DNA of 27,128 nucleotides from Hofstenia miamia (Eukaryota; Xenacoelomorpha; Acoela; Hofsteniidae). Shown here piece by piece: positions 9,402-20,276 of the stretch. The position numbers and the translations under genes are program-made. Within the stretch, counting starts at the first letter, position 1, and each line of letters opens with the position of its first letter. Under the pieces are notes generated by a model that did no database searches, was not told where the DNA came from, and worked only from the letters and a program-made list of their open reading frames with translations. Where the stretch lies: assembly GCA_900660155.1 (NCBI GenBank), contig CABFPE010000050.1, positions 44,074-71,201 of the forward strand. Direction: 5' to 3'.

Positions 9402-9843
9402 TCTCTCTTTTGTAGTTCAACACGTACATGCACTTATAAAACCTAACACTGTGATGATACCATGCTGTTGGCTAGCACAAATATCTGGCAATTACAGATT
9501 ATTTAATAGTGAGCTGAGAGATAACAATGAAAATGAGAGTTTGTATTTTCTGAAGTGAGATAGAAATTAAAAAGTGAGACAAATAGGGTAGCACCAGTCA
9601 ATAGGTTAAGCACTTTACTTTTGGATGCTCTGCTTTGGCTGGAAGCCATAGGAATTGGTCATCTTGGATCTTACCTTAAGTAGTTTTGTTACTTGGATGA
9701 ATTACCAATGTTACATCTAGAAGTTATAAGTTCTATGTTATTCTGTTTCCTGGAATCATGGCTGTACTGTAAACGCTATTTAAACCTTCTGCAGAGTCAA
9801 TTAATTTTCTAGTTAAGTTTCCATACCAGCCCATGATTCTACA

Positions 9844-10701
9844 CTAGGGAAAGCTGTAACTCATTCATTGTAATCAATTATTTTAACTCAATGCTAGTGC
9901 TATTTTCTTTTTCACTCACAGTGGATTAAATTAATGTTATTCACAATGATAATAAATAGATAGGCTCTGGCAACAATTTGGGAATCAGGTTGAAAAAGGG
10001 AGTGAATATTAGTGATCTCTTCTAATACCCTGAATTGTGGTGCATTATGTTAAATATAGGGGTACAGCTATTGGCTAAAAACTTGATTTTTTCAATTTGT
10101 TCAGACAAATTAACATAGTACATTACACTTTGGTTAAGTCATGCCTGTTGGCCTGCACAAATGCATGGTAACTACTGTAGAATCACTGGGTGATTCTAGC
10201 AAACAAGAGAACACTGTGAAGCTATTTCTCTATTTACAGATGCTTGGGTGTCTTATATACAATGTGTATTTACAATATTTACAAACATGAAAACAACTAG
10301 TCAACACAAAAAGCACGTGATCTGGCAGATAAATAACAACAACTACAGACTGATGTTACACTACATGCTATTTATATTAGTTATTATCTATATGTAGATC
10401 TAGGGATAATAAACTTCATTGAGATAGATAATACAAAGAGAGACACATAAAACAGTACTGTTTGATTTCTAATAGAGAGCACATAGCTTTTGATGGATCT
10501 TTGGAGTGATGCAATGTAGAATTGGTGAACACAAATCTTCTTGGAATCTAAAGAAAGCTAGTCATATTTAAATATTAATCATTGATTTCACTGGAATCAG
10601 AGTTGGATTAGGTTGTTTCTGTTTATTTCTATAGCTATGAAGTACCCATCTGTTGGAGTCAAATAACTGAATCTACACTGTGCAAAGAAACAACTTTTGA
10701 G
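9844..10701. other. Non-coding spacer between elements A and B
   Basis: This is AT-rich sequence with no coding frame of note. Two small items stand out. Positions 10140-10175 resemble a piece of the LTR (about 9463-9498; roughly 28 of 36 positions by eye). An 8-base inverted repeat TAGAATCA / TGATTCTA (10178-10198) echoes the LTR terminus. No 5' LTR of element B is recognisable here. Confidence 0.6.
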
Positions 10702-11079
10702 ATGGATATGAACCCTTTCAGTGTCACTCTTCTAAAGAAAATTCAGTCACAGTTTATTGAAAATATAAATTATTTGATATTTGCTAAATACTCTTCATTA
10801 AAAATGAAAATTGCAAACCTAAACTCTTTTAATACTTATATTTCATGGAAAATCTCTTTTCTTCTGCATGTAATACAGAGGTATACCTCTTTTCTAACCA
10901 CTTATATTATTGATAAGAAAGTGCCTACATCATATACTGCCACAAATCTTAAAACATTAACTAAACATGACTTGATAGAAAAGGTGTTAGATTTATCAGA
11001 ACATTTAGATGAAACATCCCAAATGAATGACCAAATGGAACCCTTTTTTGTAATGCAGGAACAATTTATCAATTTTTAA
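10702..11079 (+). CDS. 125-codon ORF of unknown function, possibly remnant of the gag N-terminus of element B
   Basis: The ORF is open from ATG to stop. Its last 50 residues are rich in Leu, Glu, Asp, Gln and Met and could form a coiled coil (KHDLIEKVLDLSEHLDE...). Element A has a coiled-coil gag segment at a similar distance upstream of the shared gag region, so this may be a heavily diverged remnant of it. Residue-level similarity is too weak to be sure. No other domain is recognisable. The coding status is doubtful, and it may be a chance frame in AT-rich sequence. Confidence 0.25.
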   Translation: MDMNPFSVTLLKKIQSQFIENINYLIFAKYSSLKMKIANLNSFNTYISWKISFLLHVIQRYTSFLTTYIIDKKVPTSYTATNLKTLTKHDLIEKVLDLSEHLDETSQMNDQMEPFFVMQEQFINF

Positions 11080-11249
11080 TCATCTATTAGCAATAATTTA
11101 AATATCTTTTGTAATAATATCATGGAAACAATCATGACCTTGATGTGAATTCAGTGAAATGTTCAGCTCCAACAAAAAACAAAATGAAATGAGAAAGTTA
11201 TGAATCAGTTTGTACAAATGATTTGATCAGGAACTGAGGAAAATGGGAA

Positions 11250-12314
11250 CCACCCCATAACTGCGACCTCTCTTCTACTTGCCATCAGACTTTTGCACAG
11301 TCTACTCTTACTCATGTATCCACCCTCACTACTGTAGCTACACCTCAAACTTGTTATGCCACCACAATGATGGAGCCTGTTAATACTACTGTTGTACCAA
11401 TGGTGAAGGAGCACGTGAGTGATGTAAGTCCTCAAATAGATGTCAGTCATGTAAGTAATCAACCATGATATTGGCGCTCTATTCTTTCTCCTGAATCCAA
11501 TGGACAAATACAAGTATTTAGTAAACATTCTGTGCTGCCTAAATTTACCAGACAAATTGATGCCATGTCTCAGTCATTTGATGAGTGGTTTTTTTATTCA
11601 AACTCACTATGAAACAGTACAAGAATTCTCAAGAAAGCACTGTATCTCAGTTCCCACTGTATTTCAGTGGTTTAGCTTATAATCAATACATGATGCTCAA
11701 TCATACTATCAAAACTGACTACCAGTTGTTAGTTGGTTTCTTTGAAGATCATTATCAAGCCCCAAATATCAAGCATCAATACAAAACCTTACTTTGTGAT
11801 ATGTCATTCAAACGAGGTGACAATATTTGAAACTACATAACTCAAGTCGAATGGTTGTTTTGCCTGAGCAGTCTGTCTGCTGAGTATTCTCACCATGATC
11901 TATTTTCATATATTTGTTGAGGGTTTGCCCCTTCTATTAGAAATTGTCTAGAAGTAAAATGTGATCCAGAAGAAAATTTGCACAAAATTATTAGAAAGGG
12001 AATTAGTGTGGTATATATGATGTATAACTCTAATTGAATTGACAAAGATGCTAATGACTTATCTGGAATAAGGATAAAATCTGAGCCTAGTATATCAAAG
12101 AAAACCATTCTTAAGAAAGAATTTAATATGGCTTCTGTTCAATGCTTCCAATGTGGAGATAAAGAGCATTTGAATTCCAACTGCCATGCAAAAATACAAT
12201 TAATAGCTGATGGGCAAGGATTCATAGTAGAGGATTCTGAACTGTCTACATCTGGAAACACCTTTAGTAGATTTAATGGATGATGAGTTGACCATGTCAC
12301 TGAATTTAAATTAA
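11250..12314 (+). pseudogene. gag: gag of element B, N-terminally truncated and broken
   Basis: It begins inside the Pro/Thr-rich linker and continues with LPKFTRQID (capsid start, about 11540) and the segment NQYMMLNHTIKTDYQLLVGFFEDHY. One zinc knuckle follows at 12143-12184 (CFQC, H, C; CX2CX4HX4C). Stops at 11466, 11828, 11918 and 12035 are all TGA, and each faces an arginine codon in copy A. A frame change sits in a T7 run at 11589-11595, exactly where copy A has one. A further +1 change lies near 12250. The frame ends NLN and TAA at 12312-12314, directly after the frameshift heptamer, as in A. Confidence 0.85.
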
Positions 12315-12330
12315 AGGGAGCGCTGACTCC
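12305..12330 (+). promoter_or_regulatory. -1 ribosomal frameshift signal between gag and pol, element B
   Basis: T TTA AAT (12305-12311) lies in the gag phase directly before TAA. After a 5-base gap, GGAG (12317-12320) can pair with CTCC (12327-12330). The loop sequence differs from copy A (CGCTGA against CACCGC) while the stem is kept. The pol frame opens in -1, then has lost one base near 12329. Confidence 0.75.
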
Positions 12331-15300
12331 ATCAAACACGCTCAGGATATTCTGGTTATAACTAATCTTATATGTAAGAACCTGATTCCTGTGGAGATGA
12401 ATGGACAAATCATTAATGCTACCATTGATACTGGAGCTGCTGCTTCCATCATTAGCAATGAATGTTGTAAAGGTTTGTGTCTAACTTGTGATTTGTTGGA
12501 TTCTTCTTCAGCCGTCAAACTCATTGATGCTTCAGGAAATCAAATCTCTTTGAAAGGGAGATTGTGAGATGCATCATTGCAAATTCATGCCAAACCATTT
12601 AGCATTGATCTTATTGTGATTGATACATCTAATCATAACCTTCCTTATGATCTCATCTTGGGAAATGATTTTTAGGAAAGAAATGCCTGTGTTATTGACT
12701 ATAAAACTAATACAATATCCATCAAGGATCAGGAAGCTACACAGTTAGCAACTATTCCAGAACAAGAGGTGGTATTTGATTTAATCAAGCCTGTTCAGTT
12801 GGAAGCCAAGCATTGGAAAAGGGGAGCTGTATCTTCTAATAGTAAAATGAATGGAGATGTCATGATAGTAGAGCAATGTGGTAAATACGTTAAAGGAATT
12901 TCTTTTTCACCTGATTTATGTACCGTATCTGAAGGAAAAACATATGTGACAATTCTGAATAGATCCAATTTTTCTGTACGATTTGATGTATCAAAGTTAC
13001 AAATAATAGGTGTACCAGTTTGGGTCGAGAATGTAGCGACTTCTTGTTTATCAATATGCACTGCAATTCACAATTTGGAAGAACCATCTGATATAGTAAA
13101 AATACCTTCTGTCAATAACAATACTCACCCACACCTAGACCATCATGAAAAACACTCACTCATTTCCGTCTTACAAAGTAAGCATGAATTTTTTAATTAT
13201 GGAACTATAAGTGTAGGGCAAGTGATTGGAGAAGAACATGTGATCAAAGTCAATCATGAGAAACCAATTCGGCCACCTGTGCACAGATTACCAGAGAGTC
13301 TCAAAGCAGAACATGAAAAAATTTTAAGCGATTTGATTGAAAGTGGGATAATTCAAGGTAGCAATAGTCCGTATGCTGACCCAACTGTTTTTATCAGACA
13401 AGGAGAAAAATATAGTCTTTGTATTGACTTTCGAAAATTAAATGATGTTATGGTAAAAGATGCGCACTCCTTGCCAAGAATTGAAGATCTATTATATGAC
13501 GCTAGAAAGTATAAATTTTTCTCCTGTCTGGATTTATGTAAAGCTTATTGGCAGGTGCCAATGCGCCCATCTGATATTCTGAAAACTGCTTTCATTATGC
13601 CATATGGTTTGTACAAATGGAAGTATATGGCCTTTGGATTGTGTAATGCTACAGCAACTTTTCAATGTTATGTGACCAAAGTGTTGAAAGATAAATCTAA
13701 TATGCTTGAGCCTGAAATATTGGCCTACATAGATGATATACTAGTAGCAAGTACCACTTTTGAGGAACACTTACAAAAGCTAAATCGTACACTAGAATTA
13801 TTGCAACAAGCTGGGTTGAAAGTTAATGGGAATAAATGTTCGTTGGCTAAAATGAGTTACCTTCCTAGGGAGGGTCATAGAATATGGGAAGATTTTGATA
13901 AAAACGAATGCTAAGCAGTTTTTGGAAAAAATAGAAACACCTAGATGTCGGAGAGATGTGCAGAGGCTGATGGGATTTCTGAATTATTACGGAATGTTCA
14001 TTTCTGATCTGGCCGATAAGACAAAGTCTATCTCAAATTTACTGAAGAAATCTAATGAGTTTAAATTGACATGGAATGAACAGGATGCGTTTGAGAAGAT
14101 AAAACTTGAACTTAAAAAGATTCTGTCATTAAACACTCCTGATCATAGTAAAGACTTTATTGTTGTTTGTGATGCCAGTGCTGTTGCTATCAGTGGTGTA
14201 TTAAGTCAAGAAGTAAATGGAGTAGAGAGTCCAGTTCAATACTTCAGCAGAAAACTTAGAGCTGCTGAAAAAAACTATGGAGCCACAAAGTGTGAGAAGC
14301 TAGCTTTAGTGGAGTCGCTGAGGAAATTTCGCTATTTCATATTAGGTCGCAAATTCATTGTACATACTGACAACAGTGCTCTGGCCTGGCTTAAGAAATT
14401 CTCAGAAGATAAGTCCAATACAGTGGCCAGGTGGATAGAGTACTTGAATGATTTTTCTTTTTCTATCAAACATTGTCCTGGCTGTTTACATTTAAATGCT
14501 GACTATTGGACAGTGCTGCCCAGTTATGAAAGAGATTTAAAGAAACCAGCTGGAGAGAAAGTCCTGTTCAGATTTATCCCTCATACCGAGTACAAACTGA
14601 TCCCAGAGATTAATGCAGATAGGAATGGGAAGGAAATTCTACTGATTTTGATATGTGAAGAGATTTCTGAAGAGGAGATCATTAAACATCAATAAAATGA
14701 TCAAGTATTATCCAATATTATGAAATGAATGAAAGATCCTTTTTCCCCATTTCTCCTATAGCTACTTGATATTACAATAGGTACAATTGGATGTTGACAG
14801 ATAAGGGATTACTTTACGATAGAAGTCGCAATAATCAACTTGCCATTCCAGAGTACTTTAGAAGAGATCTACTGAGACAAGTGCATTAAAAGGGGCACTT
14901 AGGAATAATTCAAACTTTCAATTCACTGTACATTACGATTGGAATCAGGGCTGCTGTTATGGATGTAAAAGATAAGTGTGAGCAGTGTCTTTTGAATAAT
15001 TCTAGCAACTTCCCTGAACAGAGAGCTGAGTTGGAATGTCGCATGGCAACTAGTCCCAATGAAATTGACCACATGGATTTAGAACAGTTATTTTGGGATG
15101 ATGAAGGTTTTCAATACCTTCTGGTGATAGTGGATCATTTCACTAAATATGCTCGAATTATCCCATTGGACAGCACAAATGCAGAAAAATAGCTGAAAAA
15201 ATAGTTAAGGAGTGGATTTTGAAATATGTCCCTATGTCTAAACTAATTTCTGACCACAGTCCACAGTTCAAGAATAATTTGATGAAAGCATTAATGCACA

Positions 15301-15350
15301 AGTTGGAAGTAATACGCGAATTTACTACTGCTTACCACCCTCAAGCTTCA
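12305..15350 (+). pseudogene. pol: pol of element B (protease, RT, RNase H, integrase core), broken but with good catalytic sites
   Basis: Protease has DTGA at 12427. RT lies in a 381-codon open stretch (12769-13914) with the motif A Asp at 13531 (LDLCKAYWQV) and YIDD at 13726-13737. RNase H has Asp 14171, Glu 14294 and Asp 14369. The integrase zinc site keeps its two Cys (14977, 14986). Its first two catalytic Asp are at 15076 and 15252, followed by AYHPQ at 15330-15344. Breaks: TGA at 12565, TAG at 12673, a frame change near 13870-13900, TAA at 14693, TGA at 14726, a frame change near 14750, TAA at 14887 and an indel near 15190. The integrase stops right after AYHPQ, so the catalytic Glu and the C-terminal domain are deleted and fused to ORF3 sequence. 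Confidence 0.92.
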
Positions 15351-18025
15351 AATGTGTTAATATAGATTTCCCTAACATATTACTTATCTATTTTTTCAGA
15401 GTCAATGAAGTGCAAGATGAACAAATAATGAAATAAATAGAAATCGCCTATCAAATTGCAATAGTTGAGAAAATACGACTTGTAATTGTCCTCAGGGACG
15501 AATATGAAGATAGCATTCCCAAAAAAGTAGAGAATTTGCATTTTTGAATGAAAAACTTCATTATCTTATACTGCTCCAGCTTATCATCCAATATCAATGT
15601 ATCACACAAATATAATATCCATAACAAAATTATTATTCACTGATCTCATGTTATGTAAGAAAATTCCCTCACATAGAATAGCAGTGAATCAGAAGTTGAT
15701 AATTGACAATAACCTCCAAGCACAAACCTTGGAATTGACAAATGTCAACACCCCATCTTTACACACCATAACTGACATGAGAGTCAGCTTTGCTTTTGCA
15801 CAAAGTACAGAAACATTAAAAGAAATTCAAGAAATCTGGACAGAGCTCAAAGCCGACAAAAACCCCAAGTCTGAATGGCCCAAATTATATATAAAAAGTC
15901 CGGGTTTGCAATAACATTGATCATTAGAGTGATTAATAAGAGAAGTGAAATTCTTTTATGACACACAAAATAGGAAAAACTTCAAGCTCCAGCTATTTGC
16001 AGAACAAAACGTCCCTGATATTTATGCACGAGGAGCAATCTGGATCATTGCCATCTACCTAACTAGAGATCCACAGCTAACTCTCCTGATGAACCAAGAA
16101 AAGCAAACTTCTGTTTCTAAAACAGCATCTCATGAAATAGCTGTGTGTCCACTAACCTGGAAGGTAAAAAATTGGCTATTATTCAAATGCACACCTCCAT
16201 CCTCACCTGGAAAAACAAAGAAAGCCATGGATAAATATGAAAAATATTATGCCCAACTGGTGGGTAGTACAACTGGGAAAATGTAAATCATTTTGATTAG
16301 CAATAGATTAGGAATTTGTCCATTGGACATTAATATTTTTTCAGACACAATGAAGAAGTATATGTGGGGTGCGACAGCAGAAACTAAATTTACAATATTC
16401 CATTCTGATAATGCCCCTCTAAGCACTAAAAGATTAATTGAAAGACAATTGGGATCAACACAAACATTCTTGGAGCAATTAGGAGCTTGTGAAGTGTTAG
16501 ACCTAAATGAAATTTTTTTCAGTTTGCATCAAATCTCATACCCAGAATGTGGATACAGACAGTTTGCAGAATCAACAAGACATGTTAGGAAAGAAGGAAA
16601 GATTGTACCAATCATGATGTTCAAACAAATAATTAGGACGCATGAACAGTTTTATAAAGAAGAGGAATTACTTGCCATTTCATCAGTACAACTGTCCCCT
16701 CAAATTCGTGAACTCATTGAAAAGGTTAATTTAGAAAAGTTTGGTGGACCAGTACCTTCGCCTAAGCCCACCCCACTATGGTCTATCATGGGAAACAAAA
16801 TAATCTTAATGATCAAGCATGATGAGTCAGATTTTTTGGAGGATCTTATAATCCAAAATAGGGTATTAGTTGACAACCATGACAAGGATGTACTTGGAAT
16901 GATGAAGTGGTGTTTAACTGAAATGCTTACTAAAGAAGAGTTAGTCATTCTACAGTCCCCAGGGCAACAAGTAGCTCTGGAAGTAGAGTGCACCACTGCC
17001 AAAGTCAAGATATCCAGTGAACAGATTGAGGAGTTATGGTCCCACGAGCTACAAAGTAAGTTTTGGGATACACTAAAGGCCGCACAGATAAACTATCCTG
17101 TGACAATTGGGACAGCTAGTGTCCTGAGAAAATCAAAGATTTGGAACAAAACATTTGGAAGGAAAATTTACTATGCATCCCCCCTCCTTGCATAGAAACT
17201 CCACTAATTCAACCTAAATGGCGAGTAAAGAAAAACAAAAAGAAAGTGGCCACACATCTCCCCAATAAATTGAATTTTGTAAGCAATATGTCAGAAGTAA
17301 ATAAGTTAAGTAAAACTGACGAGTATAGATATGTATGTGACAAGTTATTGGCAGGCAACAACAAGGAAAGAGTCTTTGTAGATGGAAAGCTGACAATTCG
17401 AGATATTTTCAATAAAGGGACTGCTATACATGAGCAGTTACAGAAGATACTCAACACCATAATTAATACAGACCCTCATTTATTAATTTTGTTCCAAGCA
17501 GCTGGTGGATCAATAATGTAGAGAACATAATGAGATATTATGACGTGACTAAAAGAATCAAAATCATCACTATGCTCCATGCAGGGGTCTCTGATCCCAA
17601 TGAAATGAATTTGAACCTTTGTTGATCATGCTACTCAGATGGGGTCATTACAGGACGTGTTTGAACATTTTTATCCAGAAACAACAATAAATGCAGAGGA
17701 TGCTCACACATTTGATACGGATGCAATGATGATGTTGATGGTTGCACTGAAAGGATTTGGTTTATATGAAAGATTTTACGACATGTTCACTCACCAGCTG
17801 AATAATCTGAGAAAGAATTGTACCATTAACAATAGGCTGCCTGCTTTGTGATTCTTTAGGGTTAAAGATGAAGTAGTTACCCAAAGAGAAGTATTAATGC
17901 AACTTTCACACGAGCCCCAGTATGCTGATGTAAAAGAATGGGAGGGAGTGTTAGCAATAGAAATGATCAGTGCCACCCAGAAGATAGTCCCAGGTCCCAC
18001 TCTCCACCTTCTACTGCAGAATTAA
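15351..18025 (+). pseudogene. ORF3 of element B: same unknown protein as in A, N-terminus deleted, broken
   Basis: It matches ORF3 of element A from about A position 6211 onward, so roughly 205 N-terminal codons are missing, deleted together with the end of integrase. The longest open stretch is 16293-17195 (300 codons). It contains motifs shared with A such as KKYMWG, AETKF, FHSDNA, YPECGY, EEELLA, KDVL and INYPVTIGTA. Stops include TAA 15432, a TGA near 15545, TAA 15912, TGA 15930, TAA 16284 and TGA 17848. A frame change lies near 17190 and others near 17510-17625. The end LLLQN with TAA at 18023-18025 matches A. No membrane segment or known enzymatic motif is visible. Confidence 0.75.
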
Positions 18026-18028
18026 TTT

Positions 18029-18040
18029 GAGCAAGGGGGG
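18029..18040 (+). other. Polypurine tract of element B
   Basis: GAGCAAGGGGGG lies 2 bases before the LTR start TGTAGAGT, matching the tract of element A. Confidence 0.85.
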
Positions 18041-18095
18041 CATGTAGAGTCACTCAAGGATTTTTTGGAGTTATTACTTTTGATTTTCATTGTAT

Positions 18096-18103
18096 TGACG
18101 TCA
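18096..18103. promoter_or_regulatory. CRE-type palindrome TGACGTCA in U3 of LTR B
   Basis: This is the same octamer, in the same LTR block, as in element A. It is followed at once by a second near-copy, TGACGTAG (18106-18113). It is probably a U3 activator site. Confidence 0.55.
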
Positions 18104-18272
18104 GTATGACGTAGTTATTTATTTTCAAGCTTGGTTTTACAAAAGCTATTTTAATGTCCCCTTGAATGGTGCTACTGATATTGCTCAAATTTAATTTGCA
18201 AGGGAAATTGATGGCATGGTTATCTTGTGATTAACTTTAGTTGTAAACAAAGACAGGTAATAACTTTAATTG

Positions 18273-18279
18273 TATAAAT
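18273..18279 (+). promoter_or_regulatory. TATA box of LTR B
   Basis: TATAAAT aligns with TATAAAA of LTR A and lies about 170 bases after the CRE palindrome. Confidence 0.55.
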
Positions 18280-18953
18280 TGAGAAACAATGTTGAGAAAG
18301 GTTAATAGAATTTGTCTAGCCTCAATCACTGTTTACTTTTTCTTCTTTTACTTATGTTTCTTTTTGATATGAAATCAATGGCTTAAGTACAGTGACAATT
18401 TGTGAGTACTTTCTCAAAGTACAGGGCGACACATAGCTCCTGGAGATCTTATCAGATTTTCCCAGCCCAAATTGTGGACCAATTAGGTTATGTATACAGT
18501 TATGTATAAGTTAATAACAAAACTCTTGTTCAATGTTCAACATGTACATGCACTTATAATTTATAACACAGTGATGATAATATGCCATTGGTTAGCACAA
18601 ATTTCTGGCAATTACAGACTATTATTTTGTGAGCTGAGAGATAACAATGAAAATGAGATGTTTTATTTGTGGTTATGAGATAGAAATTCATACATGAGAC
18701 AGATAGGGTAGCACCATTCATTCAAGTTGAGCACTTTACTTTTCCTAAAGACTTTGTTTCAGCTGGAAGCCACATGAATTGGTCATCTTGGATTTTACCT
18801 AAAAGTATCTATTACTTGGATGAATTACCAATGTTTATGTTAATAAGTTTTTCTCTTTACCTTTTACTAGAATCAGGGCTATATGGTATTGCTATTTAAA
18901 ACCTTCTTTAGAGTCAATTAGTTTCTAGTGTAATTGCAGCCTGTGATTCTACA

Positions 18954-20264
18954 CTATCTAGAGAATTGCACCCTCATCTCAGCATAGAAGACATAGAATC
19001 ACTAAACAATGCCACAATATTTAACCACAATGAGATAAGTTTAGGGAAAGCAATAGGAGTCCAACACAAAATTGAAACAATATCAGATAAACTGTTCATA
19101 CAACCATGTAAAAGAGTCCCAATGCAAATACAAGTACAATGTGTCAAAACAATAATGGAATTGCAGAATAATGGGATAATATGTAGGAGTAAAAGCCCCT
19201 ATGGCTAACCAAATGTTTTCATTAAACAAGAGAAAAGTTTCAACTATGTATTGATTTTCATAACTTTAATGGCATAACCAAGAAAGAAGAATATCCTTTA
19301 CTGCACATAGATGACATACTTTACAATGTGGCAAATTACAACATATTTTCTACATTAGATCTGTATAAGGCATACTGGAAGTTGCTGATGCAAAAGTAAG
19401 ACATTGAAAAATAGCATTTATAACTACATATGGGTTATTCAAATAGGTTTATATGGCATTTGAGGTGTGTAATGCTCAAGCAACATTTCAAAGATACATC
19501 ACTAAGATCTTATTAAATAGAAAAACAAATTAGATAAAGGAATCACTGCATATATCAATATATTTTTAGGTTCATTAAATGTGGAAGAACATGTGAAACA
19601 GTTAAACCACATACAAAAACTATTGTTTAATGCTGGACTTAGAGTGAATGCCAGAAAGTGTACTATTGCTAAGAAAAATTACTTTCTTGGGAAGAAATGT
19701 GTAAATCTGGACATAACAATTAAAGACAGTGCAAAACAATTGATGAACAAGATGCAAGGCCCCAAAAACCAAGAAAGATGTACAATAAGTGTTAGGATTC
19801 ATGAACTATTATCACATGTTTATACCTACTCTACTAAGAAAGAAAAATTAATTCCAATATCCTTAGTAAGAACAAGAAGATCTTTATAAATTGAAAAAAG
19901 AAATGAAGAACATCAAATCATTAAACTCACCCATAAAAGATGGCTTATACATATTAGACTGTGATGCCACAATGGTAGCCATTGGAACAACATTATGCAG
20001 ATGCAAGATAATAAGGAAAAGCTGATACAATGTTTCAGCAGAAAACTGAAAGCTAGTAAACGAAACTAAAGAGCCATAAAACTAGAAATGTTAACACTAG
20101 TAGTGTCATTAAAGAAGTTCCAACATTTTGTAATCAAGGAAGCAACATTCAAAGTTTGCCCAGATAACAGGAGTCTATGCTAGTTAAAGAAATATGCAGG
20201 AAATATATTAATCAATAATTGCTCAATGGATCAAGAACTTAAACAATTTCAACTTTACCATTCC
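18954..20264 (+). pseudogene. pol: Element C: gypsy-type RT and RNase H fragment, heavily decayed
   Basis: It begins just before RT with a HPHL...FNHNEISLGKAIG stretch that parallels HPHL...FNYGTISVGQVIG in element B. RT continues with NNGIICRSKSPYG and TLDLYKAYW (motif A, near 19355). The YIDD box is destroyed and reads YINI near 19555. The thumb-like segment LFNAGLRVNARKCTIAKKNYFLG lies near 19621-19690. RNase H is marked by LDCDATMVAI near 19960 and PDNRSL near 20160. The last recognisable piece, QWIKNLNNFNF, matches the end of RNase H in A and B (near 20225-20255). There are many stops and shifts throughout. It is clearly more distant from A and B than they are from each other. Nothing upstream of RT and nothing of integrase is present on this strand. 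Confidence 0.8.
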
Positions 20265-20276
20265 AATTTGATTTGA

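Larger units (their letters stand above)
1..9843 (+). mobile_element. Element A: Ty3/gypsy-type LTR retrotransposon with an extra ORF, decayed
   Basis: The parts run in order: end of the 5' LTR, primer binding site, gag, pol (protease, RT, RNase H, integrase), a long third ORF, polypurine tract and 3' LTR. RNase H followed by integrase is the gypsy/retrovirus order. The LTR begins TGTAGAG and ends TTCTACA, giving a 6-base terminal inverted repeat. Where the two LTRs overlap (1-393 against 9444-9843) they differ by roughly 4% plus small indels, by eye, so the insertion is not recent. All three coding regions carry stops and frameshifts, and RT, RNase H and integrase have lost catalytic residues, so the copy is non-autonomous. 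The 5' LTR start and any target-site duplication lie outside the window. Confidence 0.93.
8918..9843 (+). repeat. 3' LTR of element A, complete (926 bases)
   Basis: It starts TGTAGAGT after the polypurine tract and ends TGATTCTACA. Its right part duplicates 1-393. Conserved with the LTR of element B are a TGACGTCA palindrome, a TATA box, an inverted copy of the polypurine tract and the terminal inverted repeat. An AATAAA lies at 9396-9401, about 240 bases after the TATA box, so R would end near 9420 and U5 would be about 420 bases. Confidence 0.95.
11250..18953 (+). mobile_element. Element B: 5'-truncated relative of element A
   Basis: Similarity to element A begins in the gag linker region near 11250 and runs through pol, ORF3, polypurine tract and 3' LTR. 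Coding regions differ heavily at third positions and B uses more AT-rich codons than A, so these are diverged lineages rather than recent duplicates. No 5' LTR or primer binding site is recognisable. B has its own set of stops and frameshifts, so the two copies together show which positions were ancestral. Confidence 0.9.
18043..18953 (+). repeat. 3' LTR of element B, complete (911 bases)
   Basis: It starts TGTAGAGT and ends TGATTCTACA. It aligns along its length with LTR A at roughly 80% by eye, with the CRE palindrome (18096-18103), polypurine-like hairpin (18181-18204), TATA box (18273-18279) and U5 block conserved. It joins element C directly at 18954. Confidence 0.93.
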
